Below are positions 13,601 through 24,600 of a stretch of DNA of 64,000 nucleotides, in pieces. The notes under the pieces are model-generated. The model was not told the DNA's origin, ran no database searches, and saw only the letters and a list, made by a program, of their open reading frames with translations. Position 1 is the stretch's first letter, and each line of letters starts with the position of its first letter. The translations under genes and the position numbers were made by a program. The stretch is from Tubulanus polymorphus (taxonomy: Eukaryota; Nemertea; Palaeonemertea; Tubulaniformes; Tubulanidae), in NCBI RefSeq assembly GCF_964204645.1, contig NC_134026.1, positions 1,116,001-1,180,000 on the forward strand, given 5' to 3'.

Positions 13601-16600
13601 TTTCCGTATACGCAACCGCGCGACCCTCTCAACGGATTCATTCGTATTTCAACACCAGTTATATCCAGCAAATTTAGTAAGTGACCTCTTAAAGTTTGTG
13701 TGATAAATAAGGTGAATTTCATCTGTGAAATGCCTACGATTGAGTTCGAAAGCCTAAAGTTGACACAAAAATTTGCCACTTGACAAATTTAGAAATTTGG
13801 GGCCTGTTGCTCAAAAGTTGGTTAGAGTTATCCAGTGGATAGTCGACATAGGGACAATTAAAAGTTCATAGTTTATATGGTATATTCATCTGCCGGTTAT
13901 CTTAAACCAAATTTTGAGCAACTGACCCGAGCAATTGAAAATTTGGCGATGATATCTAGCATGTTTGATTCGTCCATACTGATGCTGACTAGAAATCTCG
14001 CATTAAGTCGCTTGGCAGACGACACAGAACGGTAAGAATGGATTCGCTGATGAAATTCATCTCATCTGTCACAGGTTTTATGAAATGAAGTGGATGAAGT
14101 TTATTCCGTGTTATCGTTTCAAACCGGGTTTATGTTCACAGCCCGGGGGAAAAACGTTAAATAGTGTGTTCCTGAAATATTAGCTTATACGCCTAGCTGA
14201 TTCGAGTTTCGTACTATTCATCTGGAGGCTGTAAAAATTAGTAATTAATTGATTCTCTTTCTCTCTGAAACGCCTGCAGCTATAAACACGTGCTGTTTGT
14301 TCATTTCAGGTGAAGGAGTCATCGGAAATCTATCGAAACCAATCGTCATTAAATTACGCGCGCAACGAGTTGGCACTAAATCATGGCCGGTTTATTGGGA
14401 TTTTACCGCTAACGGTGGGTTTAAACGAGAATCAAATAAAAGTGAATCAAATGGATGTCATTTATGAACCATCGAACAGTAGATATAATTGAACCGTAGA
14501 TATAAGAAAATGAACCTTCTTTGTCTAATTAAGATATTTTCCATATAAACTCTTTTTTCCGCCAACTTCAGAAGACTCTCAGCTGGTAGATGTTTCTAAT
14601 CAGACCAGTTTGTATGACTGTGATGAGTTAGTTGATAAATATATACTACTTTTAACCTTTGATGACACACTGTAATATAGAAAATAAATCAAGAAATAAA
14701 TGTAAATTTAGTATCCCTGAAAATGACTAAAAGAATATAGTCAAAACGTCAAAAGATAAATCATTAATCGAAGAAACCTTTTCTTTTTAATTTGAGTTTG
14801 AGTCCATATTATCAACATAATTATGTCTTTAACCTTTTGTTTGTTGTTTATATTACGTAGGTGGATTAGGAGGATGGATCTCTGATGGTTGCGCTATGAC
14901 TCTGCATAAGGATACATACTCGGAATTTGAATGTAATCATTTGACTAATTTCGCGGTAATGCAAACCGCCGCGCCGATAATGGCTATTCTATTTATGATG
15001 GAACCGATCGTCTATGCCGGAAGTCTTATGTGTGTTATGTGTCTGATGGCTGCCATTGTTACTTACATCACTTGTCACAAGTAATTATTACAATATTTCA
15101 ATATTTGATAAATTCAGATTCGAAAATCTCTCTTACCGTTGATGGCTTATAATTGAATACGAGAAAAGAATGAAATGATTTCTACCTCTTTGTTTTCTAG
15201 GTTCATCGAGATTCCGAAGAAGGCGAAACATTCAGTAGTGAATTTCTGTATCAGTTTAATGTTTCTGATAATAGCGTTTACGATGGGTATTAATCGGACG
15301 GATCATCCGTTAGCCTGTCAGATTATCGGAGTCGCTATACATTATCTATCTATATGCACTATGTTCTGGATAACTATCACAACCAGGTATGTGTATTTGA
15401 ATAAAGTGGCACAGGTACAGCCTTCAACTACCGTTTAGCTTTGTAGCCTATTTTCAATTCAAAATGTCTGGGATGAGGACCTGAACACACAATGTATGAA
15501 GCCTAGATGATAACAAATTGGAATAAATGGTGATAATATATCGAATGTGTCAGGGTTGGGGGTTTCCAGGCATATATTGATTTATTGTGAGGGATTTGCA
15601 GAGTCCGGGGAACAGATTGATACCTGATTAAAGTGTTCTTTTTAAACTTCAAATTCTACAAGTAGAATACCTATCCTCGTACTCACTGTCACTAGGAATC
15701 TAATGCTGTTTATTCGTTTCTGTTTTACAGCAATATGTATAAAAAGTTTACAAAAGTCGAGCGACCGGCTCCACCTCCTGATGAACCTCTCGAAGGACCC
15801 GTACCTCCGAAGCCGATGTTACGATTTTACTTGCTCGGTTACGGAGTTCCTATCATCGTTTGTGGTATCACTGTTGCCGTGAACATGGATCATTATTCCA
15901 GTCGTAATTATTGTTTTCTCACGTGGGAGACGAGTCTAGGCGCGTTTTACGGACCGATGGGGTTACTGCTGTTTATCAATCTGATTCTCTTCCTGTGTAC
16001 GGCGTGCGTACTACGCGGGAATACGATACTATCACCGCACGACGCCAGCGAGACGGAAGCGATCAACGCGATCGAACTAACGAGTCCCGAAGATTCGACC
16101 AATCGAACGACCGAAACGCAGGATACAGCGTCGAGTATTCTCGATACGGAGCATCGCGCGATCAGTCAGTTACGAGCGGTCGCCGCGAAATTATTCCTAT
16201 TTCTACTGATCTGGGGATGCGCCGCATTCGTAGTAGCTCGTCCGTTCGGTAACGCTATACCCTATCAGGAGTTGATATTCAGTTACGCGTATGGAGTACT
16301 CGCGTCCGTCTTGGGAATCTTCGTCGTTATTTATTACTGTTTGTCGCGGACTGATGCGCGCTCCAGCTGGAATCGTTTCTTCTGCTGTAAGAAACATTTA
16401 CCGTACGATATTCCTCCGAATCATCCACCGCCTCAGCAACTCGCCGTCATGACTAACGGGCACGTTACCCAGCAACAGCAGCTGCAGCATCATCACGACA
16501 CGACCAGTTTAGACTCGCAATCGCTGACGAGTAAATCGGCTTCGAACGCGAACGTGAATATGGGTACGTTACGATCGTTACAGAACGGTATGACCGGAAC

Positions 16601-17936
16601 GTTAACGAGTCTCGGCGGAGGACCTCGTAGCGTCGTGCCGAAACAATCGAATATAAATCTGGTTCCGTCGCAGAGCGCTCATACCGAACCATCGATTCAT
16701 ACGCAGTATAGTTACCCGGGAGCCGTACCCGATATACAGTTTCAAAACTTCTACAACGCGCGACAGAACAACTGCGCGAAAAAATACTGGGACAAACGTC
16801 ATCGGAAGCGGCAGGCGATCGCGACGCCGAATAACGATTTAGCGATGAGAGAAAATCGTAAATCGAGCAGTCAAGATCCGGGAAAACGGTTCAGTCAGGG
16901 TAACGCTAGCGACGGCAATAATACTCATTGTAGTTTAGAAATTCAGGGTTATTTAAAGGACAGGCCGAATAATACGTCTACGCCGTTTAAATCTGGAGAT
17001 GGAACTACGACGTCGTTACCCCCGACACCTCTCGGACACGGCTGCGTTCATATCGATAGAACTAGTCTATCGCCTACAGATGGCGCTATTCCCGTCTGTC
17101 CGGAGTGTCAGGACTCATCACCAGGGGGCTCTATAACGTTCCCTCCACCACCTCCGCCGATCGCGTTAGTGACGCCGTTAGGCGGCGGTAGTTTTCAAAA
17201 GTCAGCTGATTCTGCATTTACGCGGGCCGGTTCGAGGCCAGCCGGTCAACCACAACAACACGAGGTGCTATTATTAAAACACGACCAGCGACCGGGATCG
17301 CGTCGTCATTCGTCCGGTTCCGATCATTCTAATCAGAGATTACAAGAATGCGCGATCGACGAAGACTCTTGCGAAATGCATTATCACTCGATAGACAATC
17401 CTCCTCCGCGTACGAACACTGATAGATTCATGAGCGAAATCCAGCAGCGCGTTCGTCCGCTATCGCCCGCAAAATCCGATATAACTTATAACTCGAAAAA
17501 TTCGTCGTATTACCCGGATTCGGACAGTCAAATCGGTCGCCATCATCGCAATCGTAAACATAGACACCACGACCTTCATCATAAACACCGTAAACGATCG
17601 AAACAACGTTGGGAGGAAGAGTTCGCGAATAAACCGAAGAACGCGCACGCTTACGCGTATATACCGGATAAAATGCGCGCGAAGGTGAACTCGAGTCCGG
17701 CGTCGTCCGGTCACAATAAAACAGCTCCGTACGTGATAAACTCATCGTCGTCATCGAATACACCGCGTCGCGCTACGAATCATTTCCCGCGATCGGTTAG
17801 CGCTTACGAACAGATGGTTAACGGTATATTGAGCAATATGGAGGATGATTCTCTGACGAGTTCTTCGGACGGCGAGGAAAAAGAGTGGATTAAAAGCGAA
17901 AACGAATCGCAGAAGAAAGCTGAAACAAGTGTGTAA
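4666..17936 (+). CDS. ADGRA: Adhesion G protein-coupled receptor, subfamily A (ADGRA2/3 type), 5' end missing
   Basis: Thirteen exons join in frame: 4666-4737, 7469-7540, 7941-8012, 8086-8249, 10789-11054, 11367-11663, 12053-12300, 12575-12797, 13496-13676, 14310-14414, 14870-15080, 15201-15386, 15731-17936. The first three are 72-nt exons in the same phase, each one leucine-rich repeat. Then come an LRR C-terminal cap (Cys pattern CDC..C..C), an Ig domain (FEGDKLPFEC to WTCQV), a hormone-receptor domain, a GAIN domain and a GPS ending in CNHLTNFAV. Seven membrane helices follow, and a cytoplasmic tail of over 500 residues ends in ETSV, a class I PDZ ligand. LRR-Ig-HormR-GAIN-7TM order is specific to ADGRA, which in vertebrates acts in Wnt co-signalling and planar polarity. 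About 1,433 residues are visible; the signal peptide and first LRR exon are not. ADGRA2 and ADGRA3 cannot be told apart here. Confidence 0.95.
6221..6272 (+). repeat. 26-bp direct duplication
   Basis: The unit starting GCCCTGTTAATGATCATTAG occurs twice head to tail (6221-6246 and 6247-6272) with one mismatch. It contains the palindrome TAATGATCATTA. It lies in an ADGRA intron. Confidence 0.85.
7562..7870. repeat. Dispersed inverted-repeat element, family A, copy 2
   Basis: It starts at CCACGTTCACACG and contains AGAACGGTCTGAATCTAGTC, GGTTCTAGCTGGACCAGTG, ATGTGTGAATGCACCACG and GGTTCTAAATTGGTCCGTTC. The halves are partly inverted relative to each other. It lies in the intron between LRR exons 2 and 3 of the receptor gene. 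Confidence 0.5.
8337..8620. repeat. Dispersed inverted-repeat element, family A, copy 3
   Basis: It starts at AACCGCGTTCACACGG and ends near AAATGGTGTGAACG, so the ends are inverted copies of each other. Internal blocks such as GGTGATTGACAGGCAATTA and AAATGGACCAATTTAAAATG match the other copies. Confidence 0.55.
9290..9420. repeat. Dispersed inverted-repeat element, family A, copy 4 (partial)
   Basis: It shares ACTGGTCCAACTAGATACAA and TTGTGATTGACAGGCAATTA with copies 1 and 3. Only one half of the element is evident. Confidence 0.45.
9901..10194 (+). repeat. 21-bp minisatellite, about 13-14 units
   Basis: The unit GCGAGCTGTAGCGGTAACCC plus one base repeats with few changes; a variant carries GGAGGG instead of TAGCGG. 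Because 21 is a multiple of three, the array stays open in several frames, which explains the long but non-genic reading frames over it. It lies in the receptor gene's intron between the LRR-cap and Ig exons. Confidence 0.9.
10430..10720 (+). repeat. Dispersed element, family B, copy 1
   Basis: It contains GATGCTGTGGCAAGTGAG, TTCCAGAACCAGTTAGCATT and AATAATTTGACTG. The same order appears inverted at about 55320-55660. Blocks such as GGGTCAAATTTGACCC and GGCCAAATTTGGCCC form internal palindromes. It is probably a non-autonomous mobile element. Confidence 0.6.
11698..11995. repeat. Dispersed inverted-repeat element, family A, copy 5
   Basis: It starts at GCCACGTTCACATG and ends near GGTCCGTTCTAAATTG. 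It contains GGTTCTAAATTGATCCGTTC, TTGCTTGTCAATCACAAAG and TCTAGCCAGACTAG. It lies in the intron after the hormone-receptor exon. Confidence 0.5.
13229..13350. mobile_element. Small hairpin MITE, family C, copy 1
   Basis: The ends read GGGGCCGGTTCCATAGTCAT and GACTATGGAACTGGCCCC, which are inverted copies of each other. The interior carries repeated TTAAGACCAGTCTTAAG palindromes. Related copies occur at about 56314-56430 and 58340-58475, and a start is seen at the right edge of the window. Confidence 0.75.
14696..14790 (+). repeat. Degenerate copy of the 2398-2636 inverted-repeat family
   Basis: TATCCCTGAAAATGACTAAA followed by ATATAGTCAAAACGTC matches the core block of the large inverted repeat with several substitutions. 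Only one arm is recognisable. Confidence 0.5.
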
Positions 17937-20097
17937 TGATTCTAGGTGTTAGCACTGTAGAGATCACTGTGTTTATTTTTAAGTTGAGCACTTTCTCGGA
18001 CACTAATTGGTTATTGTAATATATATTTATCATGTTACATGTGGAAACTCTATGCAGCGCACAAAATCATGGCTTAAATATCCTTAAACTTCGAATAGAA
18101 AAACCCTCATCAATTATCACCGTATTGCCTATATTTATAGTTAGTCGCTTTGCTGAAGATTTCGAGGTGAAATTTTAAGGCTTTGAATACGTACAGGCAT
18201 TCACAACCTTACAGTAGTTAGAACATTATGGTGAAGGTTTATCTTTGGTGTTAAATTCTTTTAGATTTGCTGATAAACCAGATCATGTATTTCATTAAGA
18301 CTGGTTACTTATTACCTGTCACATATTCATACTGATTGAATCTATTCTCTGATTAAGTGTGTTGAACTATCATAACTGTGTAATATGGCTTGGACAAATT
18401 GACAATCAATTCATAAAGTCCGATATAGTGTGACTGAGTAATTGATCCTTTCATCCTCAGGTTCATATGATCATGTATCATAATGTTGAAATTAATATCT
18501 CTAATGATGAAATTATATAAGCATAATGAGCGTATAAATTTGTTCTACACTTGAGTCGATGAAGTAGTGATAAATAACAATCATGGTTGAAGTCTTCCAT
18601 AATTTTCAATAGTCTTCCGTGTGAATGTTGTCGCCGGTTCCTGTCTCAATCACCGGAATTCATGAGGCCAGTGCATCCATTGTTTTACGCATCGATTTTA
18701 TATCGTTTTTAAAACTACAACTTTATAAATTCTAATCTATATTTCCTGACTCCTAAATGAAATTCACAATCAACTTCATATCAAAATCTCATTCGATAAG
18801 CCAATTATCCAGTTTTATTTATTTCTTTATTTTCTTTATTTTTCTTTTAACGATGAATTTAAAACGACTAAGAAATTAAATTGTTACTGTAAATAAAACG
18901 AATGATTGATTGTATTATATATAGTTTTAACATATTTATGAATGAATGAATAAATGTTGGTATAAATTGTTTATAATGTAAATATACACAGTAGTGATTT
19001 AGATATATTTGTACATGTAAATCATGTAATTTTGTCCTCTATATTTTTTGTTGCGATTTCTGAAAATCAAATTCGACAATCTAGTACCAATCATTGTCAT
19101 TGAATCGGAGCTATTGAAGATGTGACTGAGGATCTTCTTCCAAATCATAAACTGCTAATCTCTTTCTCAATCTGGTCTTTTACAAAATTCACAGACTTGG
19201 GCAGAATTAAAATCAGGCAATGCTTCACAACTCTGCCTGGGTAGCAGGCTTGAGTTGAGTTCCTGGGTGATCATGAATTGCTCCAATTCATTGATGAGAG
19301 AGAACTTCTAATCATAAACCATCAGGGAAATTAATCCGAATCTAAACGTTGGTGCTCCACAGAAATTTCTACTGCCTTTTAATCTAATTTACTGCTCTAA
19401 TGAAATGGCTTACCAGTAGATTACTTGCTATACCCGCTATGTATTCGGCAATCATGATATAAGTTTAAGCAATCATTTCTGAATTTGTTGAGTTATTGAA
19501 GAAATTACAATGGATAGAAGTTGATAGTAGTTGTTGAACGGGCAGCGTAGGTTTTCATGGTAAATTCACTGATAGAACTGGAAACAGATTAAGTGTTTTC
19601 CTCGAAATACTCTCAGTTATTTATGAATATTGTTTTGGCATTTTAAGCTGGTATTGTGTATACGGATAGCATGCATTTTGTACAATAAAGGGCTGTTTCC
19701 CCTTTCATTCTGAACACTTTTGTCCCATTTGTTATTGGATCTGGTTGGTTTGCTGCATTGTATTGGATTATAATATGCCTGGTTCGAGTCTGGAGTGATC
19801 ATTTTGGCAGAACGGAAGAAGTCAACAGATGTTCATTTGAGCGAGGACAGACCTTAATGTTGGATTTATACTACAATATGGCTTTGTTTATAAGTATAGG
19901 TAGAGGCAATAGCAATTGTTTTCACTAAACATTCACAGCTTTTCATGTGTCATACCCCTCTAACCACACACATTAATGTCGTAAGAGCTTTTAGAATTTG
20001 GTGGAGTATCATTTAATGCATATCATGAATGGAATTTATTGGCACCACTAAGTGACATCTCTGAAGAAACATTTGTTTTCTTTTTATTTCAGGAGCC

Positions 20098-20169
20098 ATG
20101 TTGTGTACGTGTAACAGGCGACCAGCGGTTAGATACAGCTATCCTCCTCATCACTATAATCGCCATAGA

Positions 20170-20200
<31 letters not shown>

Positions 20201-20274
20201 GCGACCAGCCGACATATGTCAGCTATTTTCCGCTATTAGATAAAATCAGTACATTTAATTATGGCGAATACTAG
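20098..20274 (+). CDS. Possible small histidine-rich terminal exon (unrecognised)
   Basis: A strong acceptor (polypyrimidine tract then CAG at 20091) is followed by an ATG in a 58-codon frame that ends in TAG. The frame is Tyr- and His-rich, with a run of nine His encoded by a CAT microsatellite around 20168-20200, then a tail with PTYVSYFPLLDK. I recognise no family. It could be the last exon of a small gene whose earlier exons were not found, an alternative 3' exon, or chance. Splicing directly from ADGRA exon 12 would hit a stop after a few codons, so it is not a simple receptor isoform. Confidence 0.25.
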
Positions 20275-21359
20275 ACACCTATAACGCAGAGTTTCTATCC
20301 ATTTTCTAGTCAAATATGTTCATATATTGTAGCAGTGGGGTGTGTATATTTTGAATATTAGATGGTATTATAGATTTCTGTCCACATACAGTTCAACATG
20401 TATATATAAATACTCTAATAATAGTTAAAATTGAGAATATATTGATGATATGATTGTCTGTCATGTTTACTGATTCCATGGAGTCCAAGATCTGTGTAGC
20501 TTTGTCCGGCCATTGAAGAGAGATATGAAACATGGATCAGAAGAAAATGCATTGAAATAAGTCCAAATGTTTGGCCGTCCTGAGTAGTATTCTGTCCATC
20601 TACTAGTTCTTTTATGTGCCTTCTAGCTACTCTAATGTAACATATTGTAAGTATTACTGATAACAATGAATTCTTCTTCTTGAGATCATTTACAATTTGG
20701 ATATAACAGGGTCGTGAATCGTGTAATCTATCTCATCTGAAATAAACATTATGAGATATTGCTCTTATGTTTGTCTTGATTCAATAATGGTTTCGCTCAA
20801 GCAAAGGATTCAAAGAATTAATAGTAAAACGAGCAGATTTTAAGAACCATCTTTATTCAACAAAGATAAGCATTTTGGAATGTCAATATATAATACATGT
20901 ATAAAATCAGATAATATTCCAACAAAACCCTTTTTCTATACAATTCAACAACTAAATTTACCAAATCCACTAACGCAAGCAATAGTAGGCCTGCAGGTAT
21001 CCACCAATTCATAAAGATGCTTACCAAATACTGAATTTCAGCAATTCGCATTATCATTAGACTTAAATCAATACATCTCATAAGTTAAATAGATATCGAT
21101 CAAATTATTAGAGCACCATTTTCCCTGTTTCTTATTATTAATACACATATCATGCACATAACCTATGCACCAAGCGAATGTAACATACACAGATCTACAA
21201 CTCGATCACACAGATTTATCTCTATAACTATGTACAATCGAACTGTTAAAGAGTTGTCGCATTGCGTAAATCACCCAAAATCTATGTCCTTAATTCAATT
21301 TACAAGTGTAAGTTGACAACATTAATAATGGCCTTAGCTATATAACTGGCATACCGTCC

Positions 21360-21470
21360 AGCCCGCAGTCACTGCAGTGCGGTGTATTATTAGTCTAGCC
21401 CGCAGTCACTGCAGTGCGGTGTATTATTAGTCTAGCCCGCAGTCACTGCAGTGCGGTGTATTCTTAGTTA
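21360..21470 (+). repeat. 37-bp tandem repeat, 3 copies
   Basis: The unit starts AGCCCGCAGTCACTGCAGTG and ends CGGTGTATTATTAGTCT. Each copy can fold on CCGCA/TGCGG arms around the palindrome CACTGCAGTG. It lies in the TAPT1 3' flank. Confidence 0.85.
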
Positions 21471-21636
21471 CTAGCATTAACAATGTTTGACAGTTGCTGT
21501 CACCTTCCAGTAAACTACCGGTAATTAATAATTACACGCAGCGCCACATAGATGGCGCAATATAAGGTGGTTGGATTGATAAACGCTGCATAACAGGTAC
21601 CATACACACAGCACTGAGTTCAACTGTAATTAAATA

Positions 21637-24600
21637 TCACACAATTCTATTACTGCACATACTGAATCTATCTACGTCTGCTAACGGTGGTTTATTATCC
21701 TCTAATTCTTCGATGATTTCTTCGCCGCCGCTCTTCGAACGTTCGCGTTTGTGAGCGCTGATCTTACGTTCTTTAATCACCTGATCGCATTGTTTCTCAA
21801 CCTCTTTCTGTTTCTCTTCCGTCAAAACGTGTCCCATCAAACTCAACGTGCTGTTCGACAGTATCGGTTTACTGGATAGCGACGGTTGCCTCATCGCCAT
21901 CTGCGGCGACGCGCCTTCCGACTTCGATGGCGGCGTCGTCGCGCCAGTCGGATGATTATGTTTCGGTTTTGGCGGCGTGCCGACGTCTGAATTTCTGCGT
22001 CGGTGAGTTTTTCGTTTGATATTTTGTCGCGGTAAACTGACGCTGAATCGGCGAAGATTCATCATTTCCGACGTCGCCGTGCGTTCTCTTTTCTCCTCTT
22101 TATCTTTTTCGTGTCCTTTCTTTTCGCGTTCTTCAAAATATTCGTTCAGATAATTGCACGTTTTACCGAGCATTACGATACTGTTGAGGATTTTGAACGT
22201 CAGTAAACTGAAATTTGAAAGAATCGAAATTATAATCATTTATTCAGATCAGTTAACACAGAATTCATCTAACTGAAGAATGGGAATCTTTTATGAGGAT
22301 TCCACTTGTGGAAAAGAAGGATCCACCGCATGTGCTGGTGTTCAGTAGGATACCAAACACTTCTGGCAAACAAATCCACCGGGTTCGCAAATAGTTAGTC
22401 TGTCTGAGTGCTCTATGTTCAATTTCTTCTACATTTCAAATCAAATTGAATCAGTTTCATAACAAGACAATCATCAATGAAATTTCTACCAAACGCCGAA
22501 GAGAACAGTCAATGCGCCCATGTGTTAATATTTAGATTCGGGACCTTAAATCATGGATAGTCACTGTATCTGGTTGGATAGCTCGTGTTGTGGTTCCCTA
22601 TTGCATTTTTACGTGAAGATGGAGAAAGTAGAGAACTTACCACAAATAACCAACAAACAGAAGAAGGATTCCTAACCAACCACTAATCTTCAGAGACTGA
22701 GTGAATATTCTAATGAGCAGAACGGCAAGCGGCAGCGGAGTGAAACCCATACGACGAGATACCAAATCGGAATGGTCTGAAAATGCCTGAAAATAAATGT
22801 GAAACTCAAAATTAGAAATCAGCATATCCGGATTGAAAAAATACCTGAGTTTTACCTTTTTCATGCGACTGCAGGCCGTGTCGTAAGCTAAACTAATCGT
22901 ATATTCACGATAAACATCGGCCGATAGATTATTAAACTTAACGATGAAAGCGTGTTTTAACCAATCAACCAAGATTTCCGATAATAGCACCATCAAAATA
23001 TCCGGAATTAACTGCCACAAATGATCTGAAATCGATGATAATTACCGTACGTGAGAACTAGTGACATGAAAATCAGCGTAAATCTAAAACTCTGTTTCGA
23101 ATATTTACCGAGATCCCAGTTGAATTCGGTCATATTACGAACAACTACTATACATAAAAGAACGATATAATGAAATCTCTCGCGGACGTCGCTGCACGAC
23201 ATCTGAAATAGGTTATCTTTGGCAAACTTCTTAAACACGCTGCCTTTTATTTCAACAAACTGCAAATCAACGGCATAAGAGCGATTAGACAAAACATGAG
23301 TTTGAAAGTTGAAGATTTTCAAATCCTCATTTAATATCATCTTACATTGTTTGACATCATGATAGTGAGCAGCGCTTTATTATGAGAATTAAATGCAACG
23401 TTTAAAGTTGTAGCTTGAAATAGCACCAGCATACTGTGTAAAACTAATTTGAAGTTAAGGATAATTTTGACGGTGACCATGCGATGAAAAGATTCCGATG
23501 TTAGATTTGTATATATTGGATAACAATTAATGAAACACTGTCCGTGTCATGTAAAATCCCACCTTCAGAAAAAGAAATGTAAAATGTTTTCATATAATTT
23601 CGGAGTAGTATACAGATGATTATGAAATAAAATCATAATCATGAAGATTTTGAAAGTTGCGTTTTTCCTATTATTTGAAATGTTTTTTGAGTTAATATGT
23701 TATTCAAATGGCTATTAGGATATGTGGGGATATATATAAATTTTTTGTATAAAGGATACACACATAAATAATAGCTATGAACAGTAAAGGAATAACACCC
23801 CAATGTTCCCTCTTTCTATGTTGCTGTTCTGTCGCTGTCCAGAACAACGAATCCAATATATCCTGACCAAATGACGCGAATAACCGATCAGCTATCTGAG
23901 AAAATTAAAACAAAAATATATATTTTTTTCTATTATCAGATCTATCACACAATTCACATTCTCTGAAAAATAGCCCGTAACTGATCCTAATCTACATGTA
24001 TATTAAACGCAATAACAACCACTGCTGCTACTTCTAATGCAGTCCAGAAATACTTGTCGGCAAAGCGAAATTTGGTACTCAATAAGGATTATACATGTAG
24101 AGATAGTCAGCTGGGACAATCATCATGTGCTTAGTATTAAATTGAATTCAAAATAAGCAAATTGGGACTTAAACATAGAGACAACTTCACTGAGTTTAAA
24201 CTGGAATTCATCATATAAACAGTCTTTACCAAGAATTACCCTAAATTTTTGTGAATAACTCAAAAGACAAGTTATGATCTTACCTCAAGCATATTGAAGA
24301 ATATATAAAGCTTTATAATTGCTTGTCCTCTAATGATGTGATACATGACTGAAGTATCGACGTAATTCATCGCGAAACAACAAGCGATTAGAATAATGCC
24401 TTTGAGCAAGTCACATATTTGAGCCGGTTCCATCACGCGCTGAGACCTTCAAAAAATAAATCATAAACATCCAATAAAACACAATTTTCAAACCGCTGGG
24501 AGTCAGTCAGGGTCAGTGGGAGTCAGTCAGGGTCGGTGGGAGTCAGTCAGGGTCGGTGGGAGTCAGTCAGGGTCGGTGGGAGTCAGTCAGGGTCTGTGGG

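Larger units (their letters stand above)
17937..21636. other. 3' flanks of ADGRA and TAPT1 (convergent spacer)
   Basis: This stretch lies between the ADGRA stop and the TAPT1 stop. AATAAA at 18949-18954 is a plausible ADGRA polyadenylation signal, about 1 kb after the stop. A histidine-rich open frame follows a good splice acceptor near 20092. A 37-bp tandem repeat is at 21360-21470, and a short hairpin around GCGCCACATAGATGGCGC lies near 21540. No other gene is recognised. Confidence 0.5.

Noticed and set aside
17428-17763. 111-codon frame antisense to the ADGRA cytoplasmic tail
   Set aside because: It is a shadow of the Ser/Arg-rich sense frame; there are no family features or splice signals of its own.
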